From assembly GCA_003864495.1 (NCBI GenBank), contig ML133496.1, positions 193,122 to 257,121 of the forward strand: a stretch of DNA of 64,000 nt, written 5' to 3'. The translations under genes were made by a program, and so were the position numbers. Below, piece by piece: positions 27,119 through 38,800 of this stretch. The notes below the pieces were generated by a model. The model worked only from the letters and a program-made list of their open reading frames with translations, searched no databases and had not been told where the DNA came from. Positions within the stretch are counted from its first letter, which is position 1. Every line of letters begins with the position of its first letter. This DNA is from Nemopilema nomurai. Lineage: Eukaryota > Cnidaria > Scyphozoa > Rhizostomeae > Rhizostomatidae.

Positions 27119-28109
27119 TGCTTTTAACCAAACAGTTCAGCATGTTGAGACGGTAAAAGATCTGTGCGTCTGAAACGGTTATTTGGTAGGGCTGTAACTA
27201 TTGGAGAAAAAATTGCAGATTCGGAAAATAATCAACCCGAGTGAATTTGTTCTAAGTTATAAAACTCGGTAAAAGTTTATTGGGGGGCAGACTAGTTTTC
27301 TCAATCCGATAGAAATCAGAAAGAGGTTTAGTAATAATACATTTGGCAAGACTAGATCCTTGGTATTTAAATATAGATTGTCGATTTTGAGATTGTCGAT
27401 GATGAAAACCCAATGGGTTTGTGGGTGGAATATTTCAGAGGAAACACTTTTGGTAGCCTGCACTACGGTTTTTTGTGCTATTGTATCAAGCAAAACACGG
27501 ATTTCGAAATCTTAGTAAAAACAGGCAATTTTCCAGGATATAGATGACATAGAATCCATAAGTTATGAAAAGTACCCTATAAACAGTATGAAACAGTGTA
27601 AAAATAAGCTTATTAATAGAACGCCGTAAGTGAAAAGACACCCTATGAAAAATACAACATCGGTACCTCCACATTAACACCTTCATTATATGAAATCAGG
27701 ATCTGCCCGGCTTTCGACCATGATCTTTCGTCCATCTTTCCTTATTAGCCACTATTAACCTCTCCAGTATCTCCTCTCTCGCGGGACATCTTTTTTCCTA
27801 TTCCTCCACATCAACCTCCTACCACAAAATTTCGCTTGACTTTGCACTTCTACTTGAAAAAGCCATATTGTTATTTAGTCTGACAGTAATCTTCGTGTAT
27901 GATCCAACTTTGACTTTCTCTTTCGTTTTGCAGATGAAACACGATTAAAACAAGATTCATCGACCAGCCCCAGTCCACTATCACACGGCCGTGCTGAAAA
28001 ATTTATGGTAGCATAAGGAAGCAAGCATTTCGAAAAGAAAAAAGAGCTGGCAACATATCCGCCAGCAGCTAGACGTTAAGCAAGAAATGTCATTTTGAAA
28101 CGAATGCTT
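27119..28109. other. Spacer between satellite and minisatellite, no gene seen
   Basis: Unique-looking AT-rich DNA. Minus-strand open frames at 27257-27686 have no recognisable domain or splice support and are not called. Confidence 0.4.
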
Positions 28110-28650
28110 AAGAACAATGATGGGCAAAAGAACACTGATGGGCAAAAGAACACTGATGGGCAAAAAAACACTGATGGACAAAAAAAAAATGATGGGCAAA
28201 AGAATAATCATGGGCGAAAGAACAATGATGGGCAAAAGAACACTGATGGGCAAAAGAACACTGATGGGTAAAAGAACACTGATGGGTAAAAGAACACTGA
28301 TGGGTAAAAGAACACTGATGGGCAAAAGAACACTGATGGGCAAAAGAACAATAATGGGTAAAAGAACACTGATGGGCAAAAGAACACTGATGGGCAAAAG
28401 AACATTGATGGGCAAAAGAACATTGATGGGCAAAAGAACACTGATGGGCAAAAGAACAATGATGGGCAAAAGAACACTGATGGGCAAAAGAACACTGATG
28501 GGCAAAAGAACACTGACGGGCAAAAGAACACTGATGGGCAAAAGAACAATGATGGGCAAAAGAACACTGATGGGCAAAAGAACACTGATGGGCAAAAGAA
28601 CAATGATGGGCAAAAGAACACTGATGGGCAAACGAACAATGATGGGCAGA
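28110..28650. repeat. 18-bp minisatellite, about 30 copies
   Basis: Unit AACACTGATGGGCAAAAG, with variants (ACA to ACAATG, GGGCAA to GGGTAA). Because 18 is a multiple of three, five of six frames stay open. Long ORFs here (MGKRTL, FAHQCS and LLPISV repeats) are by-products. It lies just downstream of the DCLRE1C polyadenylation signal. Confidence 0.95.
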
Positions 28651-28726
28651 AGAACATTCGATTACCTTCGAGAGGCGATACGTCTCTACGCCATGGAATG
28701 TGAAAGTCCATTCTTCCCCTCGCTTT

Positions 28727-28732
28727 TTTATT
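28727..28732 (-). terminator. DCLRE1C polyadenylation signal AATAAA (minus strand)
   Basis: The minus strand reads AATAAA about 112 bp past the inferred DCLRE1C stop codon, which supports the chosen terminal exon. Confidence 0.55.
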
Positions 28733-28843
28733 TGATCCCACAATTTTCGTCACATTCCTTTTTGCATCGTTGTTCAACAAACCGCACAGTCTAAAATTGA
28801 ACACAGTTTACAACACGAACATACGTTGATGGCCATTTAAGCA

Positions 28844-31800
28844 TTAGCTCCACAGACGAATTCCCTCAAGAATTAAACACTTTGCTGGCGAAGTGCGTAC
28901 AGAGCTGGGCAAGGAAAGCGATTCACTGCTTCAAGAGAGGCCCCTGTTTTAAAGTCGTAGGAAGCTTCCTCGTGTCGACTGCAAAGTAGTTCACTGGGAC
29001 AAGTGAACCTTAAGTAGACATTAGCCATTTGTCATTTTTTGGTCTTTCGATGTCAGATTAACATTCTCCATTAGAATCCTTATCTGAAGTTATCCGACTC
29101 TCTGGCTTTTTTCTCACAACCTTTCATAAATGTCCAACTCCGGCCTTGGAGAACTAGTCAACTTTGGGCGCGTAGGAATATTTAACTACTGCTTTTACCA
29201 TGTAAATGGAATGTTCCATTAGAAAAAAGTTCTATTAGAAACTATTAATAAATAGCAGGTAGCTACCGTTCGTAAGCATGAATTACGTCATCAGCATCAA
29301 CTGGAGCCACCGTAGGAAATAAGTAGTTTGGTTGAAGATACGAAACCACATCACAAATCTGTGTAAAAATCGAAACGGTGCGGCATGAAATATGTCGATA
29401 TGTACGGGATATTCAGTTTAAGAGAGGTAAACTGTAAACAGCGTGACTGAAAAGTAAAGAGAATAGAAACTTACCTCTTCAAATGAAGAATGCATCGAAT
29501 GAACAACTCTGTACACATCGTTTCTTTCGTCGAACCTGCCGAGGAAACTTCGCTTTGAAGTCAACATTGAAATACCTTCACTTCTCGCACCTTCATTTCC
29601 ACTGCAATCACAAAACTCTCAAGAAATAACATGCAAGGCACCAGCCAGCATGTGCCGAAATTTTCAGTATCGTCCATCAGTATACACTGGCTATTTTCTT
29701 CTTGTTAATAGACAATTATTTCAAAAAATTCCATTCCAGTGACTCTAGCACGATAAAAAATAAATTGTGCATAATTTAATCAATAAAATCAATAGTTCCC
29801 ACTTTAGCTAGATGTGTACGGCTGTCGCAAAAGAGAAATAAGCAATAAAGTTGACCTGAAATTCTCTCTTGGGAGCGATTTTTCCTTGAAAACCCACAAT
29901 GTGGAGGGTTTAATTTTCATTATTTTTAATGGCTTTCCTCCAATTCGAGACAGCCCGCATGGAAAACCCGATTGGCTACATGAATCCTTGAAAAAAGGAA
30001 ATAAAGTCATTCATGAAGACATTGCAAAGGCCTTCAAGAACTAACTTCAAGCTTTTGACCTAAAGGTGAACATACAGAACTCAGCATCACTCGAAAAAAG
30101 TCTCATTAGTTACAAGACATCTCATTAACATGTTATTCTCTTATGTTTCAACCAATTTGGCATACAACAACACAGACAATATATGGCGGGGGTTAGGGCT
30201 AGGGGGTATTTCAACATAAGCATCACTATGCATAGTAGTACCTTCGAGTAGCAAGCGTGAATTCTTGTTTCTTCTCTGCAGGCAGTGACGAACTCAGCCA
30301 TTCCAGGAATAGCGGCATACAAGTGTTTATGGCTGTCGACATGTACCTGGGAACGAGTTGTACACTTTGGAATGGAGATTTCAGGGCAAATAATTTACCA
30401 ATTTACTTATCATATATTTTACCAAGGTATATGTTCACTTAGACCTTTATATGACATTAGCCATTGGACCTTTCATACTATCTTTTCTGAGCTTGTTGCA
30501 ACTAGCGTACCGAGAGAAAAAAAGGTTTCTTACAAAGGAAAAGGGTTAGTATACTTTAGCCATCATTTTCAATTGCGCCTATAAAAGCTGTTACATTTTC
30601 AGTGCTTCTAAAAACGCTGTCACGCTGTATATTGAACGAAAAAGAAAGTCCGAGAGCAAACCTTAGTGTTGAATTGGATTGCAACTTCCTTCAACAAATA
30701 TTCGTATCCATATTTCGCACTGCATTGAATGAAAACCACATTGTTCTCTCCATTAGCCAGCCAGCTGAAAGAATAAGAGAAACATCAACTGCTTTGAGAA
30801 ATGTCAAAACCCTTTGATGCAGAAGAATACATCGTGCACAAGGCGAATCGTTTCATAACGTAGGCTATCACCATCATCAACAAAAACTTCTTTGGTCTTG
30901 AAGTGAGCAAAAGATAAAGTAGGCAAACCTTTCCATCAAAGTAATGATTGCCATTTTGCTTTCTTCCTGTAAAACAGACTTAGTAAGTGTCAAGCAAAAT
31001 AAAAGCACTGCCAAATGAAGTTGCTAACTTCAATGCATCATTAAGTGCAGGGGGTCAATGAAACCAGTAAAAACATGGAGGCAAGTGACGGCAAATACAT
31101 GCAAAACTCTTGAAACACTAGCAGCATGTGTGGGGTTGCAGTGTTGTGCTAAGTTGTAGAATCAGCTGTGCCCATAGGGGTGAACTAGAAAAAAGCCATT
31201 GCCTAGATGTAGTAAGTGGCTTTAAGTATTTCAAGCTGGACACCTTTGCAATCTAGTAGCTGCAAATGAAAACAAAATCAGAATTCATTATCCTATTGAA
31301 GTTAGAAAATCGATATTCTTGATCAGAAAATTTGCTGCAATGTTTGAAACAAAGACATACCCTTGATGGCAACCAGGGTATGGTAGGTGTGCAAAATGTT
31401 GTATCTATATAGAGCTCAGATATCTCTTTTACACTGCAAACATAAAAGTAATCGTTTAAAAGTGTTACAGCTGTTGATATGAAATTATAGAAGAACAAAT
31501 GTATACCTCCATGGAGAGTAATATATTCATAAACCTGAAGAGCAGGGAAGCAAAGAATAATTGAAAATTTACTTCACAAATCAGGAAAAAATGGGCATTG
31601 GCATTAGATGGTTCATAGGGGAAGCAAAGCAAAGGGATAACATGATCCTAGTTTCATGAAAGAATCATAGCCTATCCTAAATAGAGAAGATATTAGCCAA
31701 AAAGCACTATTTGCAACGTGTCTTTTTTCATAACATGAAACCAGTAGAAACATCTCATTGCTAAATATAGGTCTGACTAAATATTAACACTGCTGGAAGT

Positions 31801-34592
31801 TTTTTGCTCTAAAACATCTAATCAGAAATCCTTACATGTTATTAGTCTGCAAACATTGGATTCTTTTAATATCCCCCTTCTTTATTCTGAAGTCTCCTAC
31901 CATGAAGATAAAGACAGTAAAATGAACAAATGAACTACTTTGATTTCAAATTAAGATGGAAAGGACAATATTGATTCACACACATACCAGTGTACAACAC
32001 TGCACCTCTTGGGCCTTCAAAAAAAAACCTACAGTAGAAATAATGAAATGTTGTTAATGTCTACATGGTTTACAAGGGCCTACATAGAGATGTACTCTTG
32101 GGAGTTTTCTTTGTACACAGGATATCAAATACCATTTGCTCAAAAATTGAAATGAACAATTTTTTCCTTGAACACTGAGCCCCCTTCAAGTGATCAACAA
32201 TTATAAAGAAGCACTTTCAGGTGTATATAAAACACATTATATAATGAAAGAAATAAAAATATCAAAGAAACTTGAACTTATCTAGATAGATGTTGTTTGA
32301 ATAGAGCAAAGTAATTAAGTGATGGTTTCACTACAGATGCTAAGAATGTTCAAATGAGAAATTGTTTTATTAAAGAGAACCTAGCCTAGTTTACCATATT
32401 TGCATCAAGCAATTTAGGAAAGAAACAGAGAAATGTTTAAGTCTCACATGACAGATCCAACACAATGCCCAGCAGGTATAAGTGTTACAAGAAGAGGACT
32501 TGATTGGTTCTATTGAATAATGAGATACCATATGACAAAATGGAAGCTAGAAGTTGCCGGAAAAACAGCAAATATTACTTAGAGCTATTACCATTCCATT
32601 AAGTGCAAGCTAGATAAAAATTCCAAAAGACCAAGAATGTGTTTATGATGTATCTCTACTGAATAATGTCTTGAATGTTCATTACAAGCAAAAGTAGGAA
32701 TATGGAAATCAAACTCACCAGATTGGAATCTGGGAGCTGAAGTAGGATTGGTTGGTTGATTGGGATCCCTTCCTATAAAAACAAATGACAAAGTAAATTG
32801 ATGTTCTTTGAAAGAAGTGAATTTCCCTGCAAGCAGAACTGATTAAGAAACGTTATTGTGCTGGATGATTTATTTTTGTTAAGATTCTTCAGTAATCAAC
32901 ACTGAATAAATGAGCAAAGAAATTTGACTGTCAAACATTTACCCAAAGCTATAAATTTTCAATTATTTGCTATAAAAAGTGCAACCAGGAACAGCTTTCA
33001 GAGGGCTTCACTCTGGCAGTTAACTATAGTTTCATAGATGCTTGAGAACCTTCACTGTGAGTATAACTTTCATTTACAACAAACAAACATTAAGTTACCA
33101 ATTATTTGCTTTATTTTACTTAATGCCAAAACAAGGGTTACTTACCACACGAGGGATGAGTTTTCTCAGTTGTACATCACCTTGCATAAGATTTTTTGTA
33201 GTTTCTGAACAATATATAAGAATTTTCTTCCTAAAGAAAATTAATGAACAGCCATTGAGTAGAAAGAAGAAAAAAGAGATAAAAGAAGCCTAAATTAATA
33301 CTTCTAAAACAATAATAGTCTTCTAAAACAACTTCTTCTTATAACATTTGTCATTCAAAATTTGATGCTCCATTTATATTTCATAAATAAATCTTACATT
33401 TAAGCATGTGATAATATTTTACAAATAAAAACTGCAGAGGAGCTGCCATCACTTTGACATAAGGTACCTTCAGTTTCTTCCTTTATCAAATATCTGCCCC
33501 AAACAATATTGTCTGAAAAACTTAAGATAGGAAACACTTGGTAAATAGTTTGAAAATTTCCACCAACATTCTACTTTTGGGCAAAATACAAAAACTAGGA
33601 AAACAAAAGCATAAAAAGTTTAGCATTAAACTCACCTTGACTTGAGGAAATCAAGAAATGCTTTTGAGATGATGCCATCCATATGATCTACAAATAGAAA
33701 ATCAATGTTGAAATGGTATGAACTGCTTTCTGTGAAACCTTGCCTAGTAAGAGTTATGAAGAGGAGTTTTTTACTGGATTACGAAGAAGAAAGATAGAAG
33801 CAATAAACATTTGCACCAAAATACGACATTCAACAACAATTTATGTACCAGTAGCAGTGTAAGAAACTTGTATGTACAGCATATACAAACAGATAATAGT
33901 ATTATATCAAAGATTATAATATTCATCAATTTACTAATTCATTTTAAAACTGGACCACTATTTATACCAATATTCAAATTGTACAATGCTATCTCTAGAT
34001 AGTGTGAAGTATATATATATAAATACATTCATATACATATAATTTATATTATATTATATATCTAAGTCAACAGTCCTCAGTACCACAGGAAGAGTTTTCA
34101 GGCAATTTACTTGAGGAGGCCACAGGGAGTTTCTGCAGGATATAAGGGTAAGTATAACTGACAGATTAAGTGGGGGCAGGAAAGTTTTTAGCAATATAAG
34201 ATAGATAATTGGTTTTTTTCCAAAGGGCTTAAACATTAGGCATGTTGACATGCAAATTTTAGCCTTTTTCTTTCTTCTCTTTGTGTTTCATTTCTTCGCG
34301 ATAGACCTTCGGAGCAGATAGCGACAAACAATTTGACTAATTGCACCTACTCAATTCACCAGGATTGTAGAAAATGTTGAAAATTTTTTGCACAGCCTAC
34401 GAACATTTACCGGACAGTTTAACTGAGTGTTTTTTCAACAAGTCAACATATAAATATCTACATATAAATATATCTAAGGTTACCTTGGTGACAATGCGAG
34501 AGAAAAAAGGCAGTACAGCTGAATGTTTCTTTAGTGAATTTGTCCACTGAAATAAGTGGGTAGGCGTTTAGTTTTCCGTCAAAAACACTCAT
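28844..34592 (-). CDS. DCLRE1C: Artemis-like MBL/beta-CASP DNA repair nuclease (15 exons, about 375 aa)
   Basis: Artemis is the end-processing endonuclease of non-homologous end joining. Exons in transcript order: 34592-34484, 33687-33636, 33230-33146, 32772-32719, 32509-32448, 32028-31988, 31896-31836, 31433-31361, 30966-30929, 30764-30662, 30346-30242, 29986-29856, 29535-29475, 29358-29267, 28904-28844; all phases agree. The N-terminus MSVFDGKLNAYPLISVDKF parallels human Artemis. Metal-binding motifs are present: FLSHCHQDHMDG (HxHxDH), IPAGHCVGS and YTGDFR. The beta-CASP segment shows ELYIDTTF, a KYGYEYL block, RIHACYSK, IKPSTLW and HSMHSSFEE. Human Artemis is 692 residues; this model ends soon after the catalytic core and lacks the long regulatory tail. 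The last exon (ending GIRLWS) is the least certain; a strong pyrimidine tract and a polyA signal support it. Confidence 0.9.
33995..34062. repeat. AT-rich TATA-type microsatellite in DCLRE1C intron 1
   Basis: Impure (TA)n and (TATAT)n runs within the first DCLRE1C intron. Confidence 0.6.
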
Positions 34593-35538
34593 TTTTCAGC
34601 CTGATTCCCGCCGCTTGCCTTCAAACACCATCTTCGTACTTTCTGGTTTCGCCTCCGCAGTACGCGGATTCAGGGCAGGAAAAAGGAGGAGAGTGGAATG
34701 TCTTGAGTCAATGTGGACCATATCTGCATTTGGACATTAGTGCTGAATGACCACCCTTTTGGCAAAATCTCAGTCGAAAATCAATAAAAGAAGTATTCGT
34801 ATATGTGGCATGGCCAGGCCAGGATCACAACAGTTGAAAAATTACATCTTGCGAGGCAGCTCCTCTACTGGCTTCTACACTCTAGAAACGAGAAGTCACC
34901 ACAAATAAAAATACAAACTGGCAGAAAATGTTTATATAAAAATCCTTCTAAAATTGTTATCAAACCCTATATACGTAAGTTATCAAATGCTTTCTACAAC
35001 AATAACGAAAATGAAAATTGAATTTGGGGGTCTCTTCAAATAAAATGAAATGCGAAATGCCTAGTAAGAAAACTTTAGTGAAATGTCCAGACATGCTATG
35101 ACTTTCACTCAAACATAGACTATAGATCAAATCAAAATAACAAAAGAGAAATGGCAACGGAGCGGATAAATAACAGCGATTGCAAACAATTTCAGAGGAT
35201 TCAAGCTTAGTGCTAGCTGACAATAAAAGATCGAGTAAAAGTACATCAATGAATACCACTAAACCAAAGGGGTTCTTTTCACAAATTATCTTACAACTGA
35301 TACTACATTAGAAACTAGGAAAAACTAAACAGGATAACTTGAATTAAATGAAAATTTGAAAAATATGACCCAGGTATTACGACAACGTTACACTAAAAAT
35401 TATGATGCAACAAAAAAGAGAGTTCAATTTGGTACTATAATGGAGAATAACTGTAAAACCAACTGAGAAGAAAAAGGGGAATAATTTTCAACGAAACTCT
35501 TACGCGTCTAAAGCACAACAATTATGCTTGGTTTGGTA
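34593..35538. other. Region between DCLRE1C start and phosphatase 3' end, no gene seen
   Basis: Must contain the DCLRE1C promoter on the minus strand. No TATA box or coding exon is convincing; open frames here are short and lack splice support. Confidence 0.4.
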
Positions 35539-35795
35539 TGAAAATCATTGATCGGTAAGGAAATCATTGATCGTTAAGGAAATCATCGATCGGTAAGGAA
35601 ATCATCGATCGGTAAGGAAATCATCCATCGGTAAGGAAATCATTGGTTGGTAAGGTAGTCATTGATCGGTAAGGAAATCACTGGTTGGTAAGGAAATCAT
35701 CGATCGGTAAGTAAATCATTTACCGGTAAGGAAATCATTGGTTGGTAAAGAAATCATCGATCGGTAAGTAAATCATCGATCGGTAAGGAAATCAT
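35539..35795. repeat. 19-bp minisatellite, about 13 copies, in the phosphatase 3' end
   Basis: Unit AAATCATCGATCGGTAAGG with point variants (TTGGTT or TTGATC for TCGATC). It sits 45 bp beyond the phosphatase stop codon on that gene's transcribed strand, so it probably lies in the 3' UTR or just past it. Many units contain ATCGAT. Confidence 0.9.
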
Positions 35796-35839
35796 TTGCT
35801 ATCAATAAACTACATGAAACCGCAGTCGACTATCACAAA

Positions 35840-38800
35840 TTAGACGCTGACGTCACTATCAGAGTCTTCCTCCATGTTGTCAATCAATTTCTGGACGTCA
35901 TCCGAAAATGGTATTGTTGAGTGTGCCAGTTGTATGTGCAAATCCTGGAGTCCGGGAAAGGTGGGCATCACATCCTTATACTTCATGGCGGCGTCATACA
36001 AATATTCGTAGGAGCTCTGCAAAAAAGCATTCCTCAAACTATTAGCGAACAGGTGGCTGGGACAGCCAGAGGGCTGATAATTGCGACATCAAGTGATCGA
36101 CATCAACTGTCGCCCAAAAGCACGTATCGGCAACCTGAACAAACCTCAATCAACATTCATACTGCGTCTAGTTTTAATCTGATTTCGATGGTGATCCTTC
36201 TAATAAACATTACAGCAATATAACACGAAAGCGTTGTCATAGCAGCAAAGCCTGTCTCTAGTTGGGCAACACGGTTCAAGATAAGCGAGGGAGATTCTTC
36301 CACGCAATATATGCCGCAATGTTAGACGAATGGGGGACACAAGAATGATTACCTTGGAATTGACAACCAGAGGCCGCTGTCGTCTCAGCATACGAACAGT
36401 TGAGAAGACGTCGAGGGTTGCTTCAAAATCATCCATCTGTTCTTTAATATTTGACAGCGCGCAGAAGACCCCACTGCGACCGACTCCACAGCTAAAGCAA
36501 AAGAATCAATTTCAGTGACTGCACTACGTTGCACAAAAATTGCACTACGTACAGATGAACTATCCATGCCGGCAATAGAAAGCAAGGTAAGAGAGCTGTG
36601 CGAAATGCGAAGAGTTTCAGAAGAGACATCACCTGCAGTGGACTACCACGGGGCTGCTGCTCGAGGGCTTAGCTTCAGTTTCTCGCCTTTTTCGATCTCT
36701 GATAAGGTTTATCATTTCAAAAACATCTTCCACCGCCGGGAAAGTATTTTCTTGCCAATCTAGAAATTGGTAATGGTGAACGTTCCGCTTTTCGCTTTCT
36801 CCCTTGAAAAAACCACCGCGAATTAAAAATCAAAGAAGAAAGCCCCTGGGATTGATTGGAAGTGAAATTTGAAGGAAATGCTTAGCTGAAATGTAGCACA
36901 GACCAATTCATCAAAAGCTATATATAAAGCAAAAGGGAAGAGCGAATAATGAAGGAATCGGTCAACGCACCCGCTCCACTCTTCCAACGACTTCCAGTTC
37001 TCGCAATCTGTAAAATCCCATGTTAACTTCGCTCAGGCAATGAATCTCAAAGATTCCGAAGTTTACAGGATTGCAGTCTTGACGCGGCAAATAACTCAAA
37101 AAGTCTTCCTGCCAAAACAATGAACGTAGAGTGAGATTAAGATTGCAGCCAATTCTGCATTAGCTAAATGGGCGTCTGTTCCATAACCGTACTCCAACAA
37201 GCTAGTCTCCCTCGTCAGCTCGTAATAAACATTTCACAAACACACTTCTCTAATCAACACTCACCTTGTTGCACTCTTCGTCACTTAGCAAGCTAACAAC
37301 AATCTGCGAAAAATTTTCCCAAATCATTCTCCAGAAATCTTCAATTGTGTCATGGAGAGGCATTTGCGTAACAATGAATGATTTCTTCTGCAGATAACTC
37401 TGAAGGGAAGAAAAGAGTTGCCCAGTATAAGCGCAAAGTTGTAACGAAGGATTAAGATCATATATTGATTAAGATCATATATTGATTAAGATCATATATT
37501 GATTAAGATCATATATTGATTAAGCAAGAAGAGGCCTTCTAGCCTACTGACCAAACCACTTTCGGAATCAAAGAAAAAACTCACATCTATGTAACTTGCG
37601 TTGACGTAGTCCGTGCCTTCTGTCACACTCCTCATGGTCAGTCTTACACGAGTGGCATCAACTGAAAACAACCAAATATGTAAGAAACGTAGCTTCTTGT
37701 TCCACTGAATTTCCTCATGTCACACAGACACCCACCGACACGGTCATGCTACAGAGATCTTTTTGAAAATTTTTCACGTAATGAAGTAAGTAATTCTAAG
37801 GTAGTTCGCCCTACCCAAAGGATGTCGCTAACAAAACTTTCATTTCATTCATCTTCGGGTTGGTAAAAGGGCTGAAGACACTAGAAATTGATTGCAAATA
37901 AACATGGAAAGGGTTTAAATGGGAAGAATAAAAGAAAGCAGAAGCCAAACTAGAAAACACATAGGAATAGTAAAATGTAATCAAGGTAATGAAAATAAGA
38001 AAGAAGAAGCACCAGAGTTCTCTGGAAAGAAGAAGCACCTGGAATCACGTAGGAATCGCGGTTCTTTTGCTGGTTGCAGGGTCTCCGTCCAGTCAGCATT
38101 TCAAACTCATGAATATTAAATTCGTTGATGATCTAAAAACGGAATTGTGACAGGTGTTTACAGACTTACGTAGCCACTGTCCCCAGATCTTGTGACACGA
38201 GCAGTGCCTACTTGAGGACAAACCGCAACGCGCCTTTCATTGCGATAATGAAGGGGTCGCAATATCTATCACAACTGACGTGTAGTAACTAAAGGAGTTG
38301 ATTGGAAGAAATCGAACCTTCCAAGAAGCACAAAGACTAGCCATTGCATATCAGATACTAAGACTAAGACGTTTCAAATGATTACGCTAAGAATGTCTAA
38401 GGCTTGCAGGAATTGCAGAAGAGTTGCTGCTCCGGGCAATAAGAAGAAGGCCCACTTTTCTGTATCAAATAGTCTTTACCTGCCATTCTTCGTCAATGAC
38501 AGAGAGACCAGTGTCCGGGTGCGGATCAAAATAATATTCGTCACGGAGCGTCTCCAATTCAGCTACGGGGACCGCGGTCTGGCCACACCTGATGTAGTCC
38601 ACGAGGGCATCGTGAATGAAAATGTACTGAACCTGCGGGGACAATGCACCCATGCCTTGTAAACAACGAATTTGTAAACACATTCGAACAACGAACTGGA
38701 TACTTATGTGGTCAAACCGACAAAACAATTCAAGCGAATCTGCGGATTACCTCTTGCTGGACTAGAAAGTTTCTTTGATTCCTAATGTTCTTCAAAAATC

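Noticed and set aside
28117..28794. Long ORFs of about 200-225 codons on both strands with MGKRTL, FAHQCS or FFCPSV repeats
   Set aside because: They are translations of the 18-bp minisatellite, open only because the unit is a multiple of three; no unique domain or splice context.
30257..30584. Plus-strand ORFs near 30.3 kb
   Set aside because: They are antisense shadows of the Artemis exon 30242-30346 and adjacent intron.
32588..32791. Minus-strand frame GRDPNQPTNPTSAPRF as a coding exon
   Set aside because: The same 54-base exon read in the frame set by its neighbours gives EGIPINQPILLQLPDSNL, consistent with the Artemis fold; the other frame is a shadow.
33470..33500. A 26-base exon (ILIKEETE-like) in DCLRE1C
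   Set aside because: It fitted the phase, but the longer exon 33230-33146 beginning RKKILIYCSETTKNLM matches Artemis and joins directly to the preceding exon.
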